A stretch of 5,535 bases of DNA, taken from contig NZ_FQTU01000028.1 in assembly GCF_900128885.1 (NCBI RefSeq), forward strand, positions 1-5,535. The letters are read 5' to 3'. The notes under the pieces are model-generated. The model was not told the DNA's origin and made no database searches. It saw only the letters and a list, made by a program, of their open reading frames with translations. This stretch comes from Alkalibacter saccharofermentans DSM 14828. Its GTDB lineage: Bacteria; Bacillota; Clostridia; Eubacteriales; Alkalibacteraceae. Positions 1 through 5,535 of the stretch are shown here, in pieces. The translations under genes and the position numbers were made by a program. The first letter of the stretch is position 1; the number at the start of each line of letters is the position of its first letter.

Positions 1-71
1 TTTACGATTGTTCAACGAGCGCTTCCCAACTGCCCCACGACCGTTAGACTTGGCAAAGGAATACCCCGATG

Positions 72-106
72 CTAACAACTAACAACTAATAACTTATATC
101 TTATAA
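72..106. repeat. Degenerate 7-bp tandem repeat, five units
   Basis: Five consecutive heptamers beginning with CT can be laid end to end: CTAACAA twice, then CTAATAA, then two decayed units of the form CTTATAT and CTTATAA. The rough consensus is CTWAYAA. The tract is AT-rich, sits directly between a more GC-rich segment and the atpF ribosome binding site, and contains stop codons in several frames. Function is unknown. It may be simple replication slippage or the edge of a dispersed intergenic repeat. Confidence 0.55.
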
Positions 107-116
107 ATTGAAAATG

Positions 117-125
117 GGAGGAGGT
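117..125 (+). promoter_or_regulatory. Ribosome binding site of atpF
   Basis: GGAGGAGGT contains a complete AGGAGGT Shine-Dalgarno core (119-125), six bases before the ATG at 132. Its strength and spacing favour the ATG at 132 over the in-frame ATG at 147, which has only a weak GTAGGA-like site before it. Confidence 0.85.
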
Positions 126-131
126 AACTAA

Positions 132-635
132 ATGGGAAACGTAGGAATGGTAAGCATTGACTTTAGTCAAATAGCAGCAAATATCTTCAACTTCTTACTG
201 TTGTTTTTCATTGTAAAACATTTTTTCTACGATAAAATCAAAGCCTTCATGGATGGCAGGACTAATGAAATCAGCTCAGTCATAGACGAAGCCGACAAGC
301 TTAAAGTAGAAGGCGAGAGCTATAGATCTGAATATATGGATAAGCTTAAGAATGTAGACGATGAAGCCCGGGAAATATTAAGGGATACAACTACAAAAGC
401 CAACGAAAAAAGAAATGAGATAGTAAAACATGCAGAAGTAGAAGCAGATAGGATTTTCAAAAGAAATCAAACTGAGATTCACAGGGAGAAGGAAAAAGCC
501 CTTGAAGAGCTTAAAAACGAGATTGTCGAACTGTCTGTTCTTGCAGCTGGAAGAGTTATCGAACAAGAGCTGGACAAAGAAAAGCATCAAAAGCTGATTG
601 CAAATTTTATTGAAGAGGCGGGAGAAGCGAAATGA
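132..635 (+). CDS. atpF: F1Fo ATP synthase subunit b (peripheral stalk)
   Basis: This is the membrane-anchored subunit b of the Fo sector. As a dimer it forms the peripheral stalk that holds the alpha3 beta3 head still against rotor torque. The 167 residues match the usual bacterial length. After a short N-terminus, residues about 13-32 form one hydrophobic membrane helix rich in Phe and Leu. The conserved juxtamembrane segment with GRTNEI follows at about 42-47. The rest, about 48-160, is a long highly charged helix rich in Glu and Lys, typical of the right-handed coiled coil of b. The C-terminal part (about 130-165) should contact delta. Only one b gene is present in the window, so the stalk is probably a b homodimer. 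Its TGA stop overlaps the atpH ATG in an ATGA arrangement, suggesting translational coupling. The call is secure from domain layout and position. Confidence 0.96.
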   Translation: MGNVGMVSIDFSQIAANIFNFLLLFFIVKHFFYDKIKAFMDGRTNEISSVIDEADKLKVEGESYRSEYMDKLKNVDDEAREILRDTTTKANEKRNEIVKHAEVEADRIFKRNQTEIHREKEKALEELKNEIVELSVLAAGRVIEQELDKEKHQKLIANFIEEAGEAK

Positions 636-1189
636 GTCTGGTAGGAAGAAAATATTCCCAGGCTTTGCTGGAGGTCGCAAAAGAAAAAGGCAAGACCGAT
701 GAAATCTACAATCAGTTCAAGTCTATAATTGAAGCCCTGGACAGCAACGAAAAAATGTGGGAAATCTTGATGCTTCCCAGCATAGAGGCAGACGAGAAAA
801 AAACCATTTTTGAAAATCTGTTCAAAGGCAAAATAGATGGTTACTTATACAGCTTTCTGATGATTTCAGTGGATAAGAACAGGGTCGCAGATTTGAAGAA
901 TATTTTCGAATCTTTCAAAGACCTTTACTTTGTAGAGAACAACATGGTGGAAGCCACCGTGGTATCGGCAGTAGCCTTAGAAGAAAAAGACATAAAGAGA
1001 CTAAAAGAAAAGCTTGAGAAAAAATACAAAAAAACGGTAATAATACAATCAAGGATAGACCAGGATATAATCGGAGGCTTGATCGTCTACGTGGGAGACC
1101 AGATAATAGACGGAAGCATCAGGCGAAAAATCGCCATGATTAAGAATGATTTGAAAGAAATAAGACTACAAGAGTTAGGGGTGAATTAA
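632..1189 (+). CDS. atpH: F1Fo ATP synthase subunit delta (OSCP homologue)
   Basis: Delta sits on top of the F1 head and ties the alpha N-termini to the C-terminal end of the b dimer. At 185 residues it has the normal length for the OSCP/delta family. The N-terminal helical domain (about 1-105) starts with the typical pattern of an early Arg-Lys-Tyr and an ALLEVAKEKG-like helix. The C-terminal domain carries the family signature around residues 143-163: a DQDIIGGL turn followed by a strand and IIDGSIRRK. The ATG at 632 overlaps the atpF stop (ATGA), and a GGGAG ribosome binding site lies inside the end of atpF at 620-624. Its TAA (1187-1189) directly abuts the TTG start of atpA. Delta diverges faster than other F1 subunits, but signature and context make the call firm. 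Confidence 0.95.
   Translation: MSLVGRKYSQALLEVAKEKGKTDEIYNQFKSIIEALDSNEKMWEILMLPSIEADEKKTIFENLFKGKIDGYLYSFLMISVDKNRVADLKNIFESFKDLYFVENNMVEATVVSAVALEEKDIKRLKEKLEKKYKKTVIIQSRIDQDIIGGLIVYVGDQIIDGSIRRKIAMIKNDLKEIRLQELGVN
1177..1184 (+). promoter_or_regulatory. Ribosome binding site deciding the TTG start of atpA
   Basis: AGGGGTGA lies inside the last codons of atpH, five bases before the TTG at 1190. Its GGTGA end matches the 16S anti-Shine-Dalgarno complement. No in-frame ATG exists until Met48 of alpha, inside the conserved N-terminal domain, so this site and TTG together fix the start. Confidence 0.8.
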
Positions 1190-2704
1190 TTGAATCTCAG
1201 ACCTGAAGAAATTAGCAAGGTTATTAAAGAGCAAATCTTACAATATGAGCATAAACTTGAGACTGCAGATGTAGGTACAGTGATTCAAGTAGGAGACGGT
1301 ATCGCCAGGATACACGGTTTGGAAAATGCAATGGCTGGAGAGCTTTTGGAGTTTCCTCAAGAAGTATTCGGGATGGTACTTAACCTGGAAGAAGACAACG
1401 TAGGTTGCGTACTTTTGGGTGACGATACAAAGATCGTCGAAGGAGACAAGGTTAAATGTACGGGAAAAATCGTTGAGGTTCCTGTAGGAGATGCAATGGT
1501 AGGCAGAGTAGTTAACTCCTTGGGACATCCGATTGACGGAAAAGGACCAATATCAACCAACAAGACTAGACCGGCGGAGGTAAAAGCCCCGGGAGTAATA
1601 GAGAGAAAGTCTGTTGATACACCTCTTCAAACGGGATATAAAGCGATAGATTCGATGATTCCCATTGGTAGAGGCCAAAGAGAACTTATAATCGGTGACA
1701 GACAGACAGGAAAGACCGCGCTGGCTGTAGATACAATGATCAATCAAAAAGGCGAAGATGTTATATGCATCTACGTAGCAATAGGTCAAAAAGCATCAAC
1801 CGTAGCACAGATAGTAAGCAAGCTGCAGGAAACAGGCGCTATGGATTATTCAATCGTAGTTGCCGCAACGGCAAGCGAGCTGGCACCCCTTCAATACTTG
1901 GCGCCTTATACAGGCGTTACAATCGGAGAGGAATTCATGCTTCAGGGAAAAGACGTTCTTATAATCTACGATGATCTTTCCAAGCACGCAGTGGCATATA
2001 GAGCGATGTCTCTGCTTCTTAAAAGGCCACCGGGCAGAGAAGCATATCCGGGAGATGTATTCTACCTTCACTCCAGACTGCTTGAAAGAGCGGCAAAAAT
2101 GAAGGACGGAGGATCTCTGACTGCACTTCCTATAATCGAAACCCAGGCGGGAGACGTATCTGCGTATATCCCGACAAACGTTATTTCAATAACCGACGGG
2201 CAGATATTCCTTGAAGGAGAGCTTTTCTACTCAGGAATAAGACCTGCGGTTAACCCGGGGATATCGGTATCCAGGGTAGGTGGAGCGGCACAAATCAAGT
2301 CCATGAAAAAAGTAGCAGGACCTTTAAGAATCGAGTACGCCCAATACAGGGAGCTGGCATCATTTGCCCAGTTCGGTTCAGACCTTGACGATGCGACAAA
2401 GGCTCAGCTTGCAAAAGGAGAGAGAGTAGTTGAACTTCTTAAGCAAGATCAGTATGCGCCTATGAGGGTGGAGCATCAGGTTCTCGCGATTTATGCCATC
2501 ACAAATGACTACGCTGCAAAGGTACCCGTTAACATGATAAAGGATTACGAAAAGAGCCTTATCGAATTTGCCGATGTAAATCACAAGGATACACTTGAAG
2601 AAATTAAAGGCAAAGGCGGCTTATCGGAGGAAGTAGTAGAAAAAATGAGGGAGCTCATCGAGAAGTTTACAGGCAAATACCTCGATGAACTTAAAAATGC
2701 CTAA
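1190..2704 (+). CDS. atpA: F1Fo ATP synthase subunit alpha
   Basis: Alpha forms the non-catalytic nucleotide-binding positions of the alpha3 beta3 hexamer and supplies the arginine finger to the catalytic beta sites. The 504 residues match the usual length. In order: an N-terminal helix (about 1-25) that contacts delta; the beta-barrel domain (about 26-93) with VGDGIARIHGL; the nucleotide-binding core with Walker A GDRQTGKT at 169-176 and Walker B ending IIYDD at 258-262; the alpha/beta signature PAVNPGISVS at 352-361; and a C-terminal helical domain (about 380-504). Arg362 in SVSRVGG is the expected arginine finger. The start is TTG, immediately after the atpH stop with no spacer, so translation probably depends on coupling or re-initiation. 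The reading frame is intact with no key residue missing. Confidence 0.98.
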   Translation: MNLRPEEISKVIKEQILQYEHKLETADVGTVIQVGDGIARIHGLENAMAGELLEFPQEVFGMVLNLEEDNVGCVLLGDDTKIVEGDKVKCTGKIVEVPVGDAMVGRVVNSLGHPIDGKGPISTNKTRPAEVKAPGVIERKSVDTPLQTGYKAIDSMIPIGRGQRELIIGDRQTGKTALAVDTMINQKGEDVICIYVAIGQKASTVAQIVSKLQETGAMDYSIVVAATASELAPLQYLAPYTGVTIGEEFMLQGKDVLIIYDDLSKHAVAYRAMSLLLKRPPGREAYPGDVFYLHSRLLERAAKMKDGGSLTALPIIETQAGDVSAYIPTNVISITDGQIFLEGELFYSGIRPAVNPGISVSRVGGAAQIKSMKKVAGPLRIEYAQYRELASFAQFGSDLDDATKAQLAKGERVVELLKQDQYAPMRVEHQVLAIYAITNDYAAKVPVNMIKDYEKSLIEFADVNHKDTLEEIKGKGGLSEEVVEKMRELIEKFTGKYLDELKNA

Positions 2705-2722
2705 AAACGGAGGTGAAACCCC

Positions 2723-3595
2723 ATGGCGGAAAATATTCGCGATATCAAACGAAGAATAAAAAGCGTCAACAGTACCAAGCAGATTACCCATGCCATGGAA
2801 CTGGTAGCTTCGTCAAAACTCCGTAAGGCAAGAATGAAAGCCGAGGCAAGGAAGGCTTATTTCGACACTATGTTAAGCAGCATGCGGGAGATGGCGGCGC
2901 AAGCCGGCAAGGTAAAAAGCGTTTATCTTCAAGAACGGGAAGTGAAAAAAACGCTTTATGTGGTGATAACCGCCGACAGAGGTTTGGCTGGCGGTTACAA
3001 TGCAAATGTAATCAAATCGGTAACAAATGCGATAACGGACAAGGAAAAGGCCTGTCTTGTAACCCTTGGAACCAAGGGTAGGGACTACTTCAGAAAAAGA
3101 GGCTATGAAGTGATAAAGGATTTTACCGGAATGAGCGAGCAGCCTACCTATGCGAATGCATCAGAGGTTGGAAAGCAAATCATGGAAATGTATGTCAGTG
3201 GCGAGGTGGACGAGGTCGTGCTTGCATATACCGAGTTCGTATCGACCATAACTCAAAAGGCAAACAACATAAAGCTCTTGCCCATCAGTCCTCATGAATT
3301 CGACGAGGAGAAAAAAACTGAAGAGGGCTTCATCCCTCTTATCATGACATACGAGCCCTCTCCGGAGGCATTGTTGGATTACCTTATACCCAAGTATATA
3401 TGGAACACGGTCTACGGAGCCATGATTGAAGGAAGCGCCAGCGAACAAGGTGCTCGAAGAATGGCGATGGAAACCGCAACAGAAAACGCGAACGAGATGA
3501 TAGACGTGTTGACCCTTCATTACAACAGGGCGCGACAGGCTCAGATAACACAGGAGCTTACGGAAATCATCGGCGGTGCGGAAGCCCTTAAATAA
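2723..3595 (+). CDS. atpG: F1Fo ATP synthase subunit gamma (central rotor shaft)
   Basis: Gamma is the asymmetric shaft that turns inside the alpha3 beta3 ring and transmits rotation between the c-ring and the catalytic sites. Length (290 residues) is normal. The N-terminal helix has the conserved pattern IKRRIKSV (about 8-15) then TKQIT-AMELVASSKLRKA (about 18-36). The central Rossmann-like domain carries the DRGLAGGYN motif at 85-93. The C-terminal helix ends with the family signature ITQELTEIIGGAEAL at 275-289. The two terminal helices form the coiled coil that enters the head. A perfect GGAGGTGA site (2709-2716) stands six bases before the ATG, and an 18-base gap separates it from atpA. 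No chloroplast-type regulatory Cys insertion is seen; the only Cys is near residue 111. Confidence 0.97.
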   Translation: MAENIRDIKRRIKSVNSTKQITHAMELVASSKLRKARMKAEARKAYFDTMLSSMREMAAQAGKVKSVYLQEREVKKTLYVVITADRGLAGGYNANVIKSVTNAITDKEKACLVTLGTKGRDYFRKRGYEVIKDFTGMSEQPTYANASEVGKQIMEMYVSGEVDEVVLAYTEFVSTITQKANNIKLLPISPHEFDEEKKTEEGFIPLIMTYEPSPEALLDYLIPKYIWNTVYGAMIEGSASEQGARRMAMETATENANEMIDVLTLHYNRARQAQITQELTEIIGGAEALK

Positions 3596-3627
3596 TCACG
3601 CAACAAACAAAGATTGGAGGCAAGAAA

Positions 3628-5031
3628 ATGTCACAGAACACAGGACAGATTGTGCAGATTATAGGTCCGGTCATAGACGTTAAGTTTAAAAGAGAAAATC
3701 TGCCGAGACTATACAATGCAATCACCATAAAACACCTTGACGGCACGTTGGTCGTCGAGGTTGCCCAGCACCTTGGGGACGACATAGTAAGATGCATAGC
3801 AATGGATTCCACCGACGGGCTAAGAAGAGGCATGGAAGCTGTAGATTCAGGGAAACCTATCCAGGTACCGGTAGGCAAAGATACCTTGGGGAGAATGTAC
3901 AACGTGCTGGGAGAGCCCATAGACGGAAAGCCGGTTCAGGAAAATATCGAAAGACACCCCATACACAGGAACGCTCCTTCATTTGAAGAGCAGCAGACAC
4001 AACCTGAGATGTTCGAAACTGGAATCAAGGTAGTTGACCTTATAGCCCCCTACACAAAGGGTGGAAAAATCGGTTTGTTCGGCGGTGCGGGCGTAGGCAA
4101 GACCGTGCTTATCCAGGAGCTTATTAACAATATAGCTACGGAGCACGGCGGCTTATCTGTTTTTGCCGGCGTAGGAGAGAGAACCAGAGAAGGAAACGAC
4201 CTTTACTACGAGATGATGGAATCCGGAGTAATCAACAAAACTGCTCTTTGCTTCGGACAGATGAACGAGCCGCCTGGAGCGAGGATGCGTATAGCTTTGA
4301 CAGGCCTTACCATGGCAGAATACTTCAGAGATCAGGAAGGCCAGGACGTGCTTTTGTTCATCGACAATATATTTAGATTTACTCAGGCGGGTTCAGAGGT
4401 TTCAGCCCTTCTTGGAAGGATGCCAAGTGCGGTAGGATACCAGCCTACGCTGGCTACCGAGATGGGAGCCCTACAGGAGAGGATTACGTCTACCAGCAAG
4501 GGATCTATCACATCAGTACAGGCAGTTTATGTACCTGCAGATGACCTTACAGACCCGGCTCCTGCTACCACCTTTGCCCATCTTGATGCGACGACTGTAC
4601 TTAACAGAGCGATTTCCGAAAAGGGAATCTATCCTGCGGTAGATCCTCTTGACTCTTCTTCAAGGATTTTGGATCCAAAGATCGTTGGGGATGAGCACTA
4701 CGGAGTTGCCAGAAGAGTTCAGGAAATTCTGCAAAGATACAAGGAGCTTCAAGATATCATCGCGATACTAGGTATCGACGAGCTTTCTGATGAGGATAAG
4801 ATCATCGTATCGAGAGCCAGAAAGGTTGAGAGATTCTTATCCCAGCCATTCAACGTAGCAGAGCAGTTTACCGGACTTGAAGGCAAGTACGTTTCCATCA
4901 ATGAGACTATAAGAGGATTTAAGGAGATATTGGAAGGCAAGCATGACGAATTGCCGGAAGGCGCCTTCCTGCTTGTAGGAACAATAGACGACGCTATAGA
5001 AAAAGCTGAGAGAATGAAAGCTAAAAAATAA
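3628..5031 (+). CDS. atpD: F1Fo ATP synthase subunit beta (catalytic)
   Basis: Beta carries the catalytic sites that make ATP from ADP and phosphate, or hydrolyse it, at the alpha/beta interfaces. The 467 residues match the family. Domains: N-terminal beta barrel (about 1-80, with GQIVQIIGPVIDVKF); nucleotide-binding core with Walker A GGAGVGKT at 152-159; GERTREGND at 183-191, giving catalytic Glu184 and neighbouring Arg185; Walker B LLFIDN at 242-247 with Asp246; Tyr335 of the adenine pocket just before the signature PAVDPLDSSS (336-345); and a C-terminal helical domain. The lever region is DELSDED (384-390), a mild variant of the classic DELSEED loop that contacts gamma and epsilon. A GGAGG site at 3616-3620 lies seven bases before the ATG, after a 32-base gap from atpG. 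All catalytic residues are intact, so the enzyme is predicted active. Confidence 0.98.
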   Translation: MSQNTGQIVQIIGPVIDVKFKRENLPRLYNAITIKHLDGTLVVEVAQHLGDDIVRCIAMDSTDGLRRGMEAVDSGKPIQVPVGKDTLGRMYNVLGEPIDGKPVQENIERHPIHRNAPSFEEQQTQPEMFETGIKVVDLIAPYTKGGKIGLFGGAGVGKTVLIQELINNIATEHGGLSVFAGVGERTREGNDLYYEMMESGVINKTALCFGQMNEPPGARMRIALTGLTMAEYFRDQEGQDVLLFIDNIFRFTQAGSEVSALLGRMPSAVGYQPTLATEMGALQERITSTSKGSITSVQAVYVPADDLTDPAPATTFAHLDATTVLNRAISEKGIYPAVDPLDSSSRILDPKIVGDEHYGVARRVQEILQRYKELQDIIAILGIDELSDEDKIIVSRARKVERFLSQPFNVAEQFTGLEGKYVSINETIRGFKEILEGKHDELPEGAFLLVGTIDDAIEKAERMKAKK

Positions 5032-5041
5032 GGAAGGTGAT
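5032..5041 (+). promoter_or_regulatory. Ribosome binding site of atpC
   Basis: GGAAGGTGAT directly follows the atpD stop and contains an AAGGTGAT match to the anti-Shine-Dalgarno complement. Two ATGs lie close by. The one at 5040-5042 overlaps the site and is out of frame with the epsilon reading frame, so the ATG at 5045 is the start. Confidence 0.75.
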
Positions 5042-5044
5042 GGG

Positions 5045-5452
5045 ATGTCCACGTACAGGTTGCTGATCATCACACCCGAAAGAGTGTTTTATGACGGTGA
5101 AATCAACAGAATCGTATTAAAGGGCGCCGAGGGGAACATGGCGATCCTCGCCAACCATACACCCTTGATGACAACCCTTGCTTTAAGTGAGCTGAAAATC
5201 TATTCAGATCCGAAGAAGTTCAGAAGCGCTACCTTGCTTGGCGGTTTTGCTAAGATTGAGCCAGAAAAGGTGGTCATACTGGCGGATGCGGCGGAATGGC
5301 CTGAGGAGATAGATGTTGAAAGAGCGCTAAAAGCAAAAGAGATGGCTGAGGCCACTCTTAAGAAAAGCGACCAGGATCTTGTTTGGGCACAGGCTGCTCT
5401 TAGAAGAGCCATTGTCAGAATCGAAGTATCAAAAACCAAAGATAATAGATAA
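5045..5452 (+). CDS. atpC: F1Fo ATP synthase subunit epsilon
   Basis: Epsilon joins gamma to the c-ring, and in many bacteria its C-terminal helices extend to block ATP hydrolysis. The 135 residues fit the family. Residues about 1-85 form the beta sandwich, with the typical opening (RLLIITPERVFYDGEI), a GAEGNMAILANHTPL segment at about 27-41, and LLGGFAKIEPEKVVILADAAE at about 64-84. Residues about 89-130 form the C-terminal helical hairpin. The sequence IDVERA (89-94) matches the I(L)DxxRA ATP-binding motif known from the Bacillus PS3 epsilon, and Arg121 and Arg125 have the four-residue spacing of the additional PS3 arginines. That points to an ATP-sensing, regulatory epsilon, which is an inference from motif only. 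The gene is 13 bases behind atpD, and its stop overlaps the first bases of the terminator stem. Confidence 0.96.
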   Translation: MSTYRLLIITPERVFYDGEINRIVLKGAEGNMAILANHTPLMTTLALSELKIYSDPKKFRSATLLGGFAKIEPEKVVILADAAEWPEEIDVERALKAKEMAEATLKKSDQDLVWAQAALRRAIVRIEVSKTKDNR

Positions 5453-5482
5453 AAAGTGCCGGCGAGAGCCGGTGCTTTTTTT
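5451..5482 (+). terminator. Rho-independent terminator of the atp operon
   Basis: The 13-base arm AAAAAGTGCCGGC (5451-5463) pairs with GCCGGTGCTTTTT (5468-5480) around a GAGA tetraloop of the GNRA type. Eleven Watson-Crick pairs and two central G-U pairs are possible, and seven T residues run from 5476 to 5482. The stem begins within the atpC stop codon, so termination is immediate. The A-run on the 5' side gives a T-run on the opposite strand, so the element could also stop transcription arriving from the right. Confidence 0.95.
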
Positions 5483-5495
5483 GTCGGCATCTCCT

Positions 5496-5529
5496 ACAGC
5501 TTCGCTGTTCGAGCTTACGGGCTTCGCCC
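5496..5529. repeat. Tandem mini-hairpins with shared CTTCG apex, possible dispersed repeat edge
   Basis: Two perfect short palindromes lie 10 bases apart: ACAGC-TTC-GCTGT at 5496-5508 and GGGC-TTC-GCCC at 5519-5529. Both contain GCTTCGC (5499-5505 and 5521-5527), a direct repeat inside two different stems. They follow the operon terminator and have no poly-T tail, so they are not a second terminator. The arrangement resembles REP-like intergenic repeats, but copy number cannot be judged from one window, and the element may continue past base 5535. Confidence 0.5.
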
Positions 5530-5535
5530 AATAGC

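Larger units (their letters stand above)
1..131. other. Intergenic leader upstream of atpF, no convincing gene
   Basis: No recognisable gene lies here. The first 70 bases are about 51% G+C, and 71-110 drop to about 22% G+C, so the stretch looks like two joined pieces. The plus-strand frame starting at base 2 stays open to a TAA at 80-82 and could be the tail of an upstream protein. It is only 26 codons, is hydrophilic, and does not resemble the hydrophobic C-terminus expected of atpE (subunit c), the usual upstream neighbour. The other two frames are no better. No tRNA-like fold or terminator was seen. Any promoter here would be weak by consensus, so atpF is probably read from a transcript that starts further upstream. 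Confidence 0.6.

Noticed and set aside
50..78. Possible sigma-A promoter, TTGGCA (50-55) with TAACAA (73-78) at 17-base spacing
   Set aside because: The -35 and spacing are acceptable, but the -10 matches only half of TATAAT and falls in the repeat tract. The better TATAAA at 102-107 has no -35 partner. Not strong enough to annotate.
147..149. Alternative downstream start for atpF at Met6
   Set aside because: The ATG at 132 has a near-perfect ribosome binding site at ideal spacing, while this one has only a weak site.
378..680. Minus-strand 100-codon open frame over the atpF-atpH junction
   Set aside because: It is Phe/Leu/Cys-rich because it reads the complement of Glu/Lys-rich coiled-coil codons. 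No independent support.
3161..3520. Minus-strand 119-codon open frame antisense to atpG
   Set aside because: Composition is unlike a real protein (Cys/His-rich), no recognisable motif is present, and it is fully overlapped by the intact gamma gene.
3588..3920. Minus-strand 110-codon open frame antisense to the start of atpD
   Set aside because: It lies opposite the highly conserved beta N-terminal domain, has no evident ribosome binding site or recognisable domain, and is explained by the codon pattern of atpD.
4777..4797. DELSDED instead of DELSEED in the beta lever loop
   Set aside because: An Asp for Glu change keeps the charge and is a conservative variation within the family, so it is not a functional anomaly.
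5200..5490. Minus-strand 96-codon open frame over atpC and the terminator
   Set aside because: It runs through the terminator hairpin and the conserved epsilon gene, and its Ala/Ser-rich translation has no recognisable family.

Overview
The window carries the distal part of a bacterial F-type (F1Fo) ATP synthase operon. Six complete plus-strand genes run in the canonical order atpF (b), atpH (delta), atpA (alpha), atpG (gamma), atpD (beta) and atpC (epsilon), followed by a strong intrinsic terminator. All six share one orientation and are tightly packed: a 4-base stop/start overlap for atpF-atpH, a direct stop-to-start junction for atpH-atpA, and gaps of 18, 32 and 13 bases for the rest. That packing fits a single polycistronic mRNA with translational coupling.

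The organism is most likely a low-to-moderate-GC Gram-positive bacterium, probably an anaerobic member of the Clostridia. Reasons are strong AGGAGGT-type Shine-Dalgarno sites before nearly every gene, heavy use of AGA/AGG for Arg and ATA for Ile, a TTG start, and subunit sequences (for example the alpha N-terminus and the beta DELSDED variant) of Firmicute style. Genus and coupling ion (H+ or Na+) cannot be decided, because subunits a and c (atpB, atpE) lie outside the window.

Region by region: 1-131 holds no convincing gene. Its first ~70 bases are about half G+C, and it then turns into an AT-rich tract of degenerate 7-base repeats just before the atpF ribosome binding site. Positions 132-5452 are the six atp genes. 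Positions 5451-5482 are the terminator. Positions 5496-5529 hold two small hairpins sharing the same CTTCG apex, which look like the edge of a dispersed palindromic repeat cut by the window end.

Together the products build the F1 catalytic head (alpha3 beta3), the rotating shaft (gamma, epsilon) and the peripheral stalk (b, delta). These couple ion flow through the absent a/c motor to ATP synthesis or hydrolysis. All catalytic motifs checked are intact. The most notable functional detail is an ATP-binding signature in the epsilon subunit. I see no sign of an undescribed system here; the items worth a second look are the two flanks and that epsilon motif.
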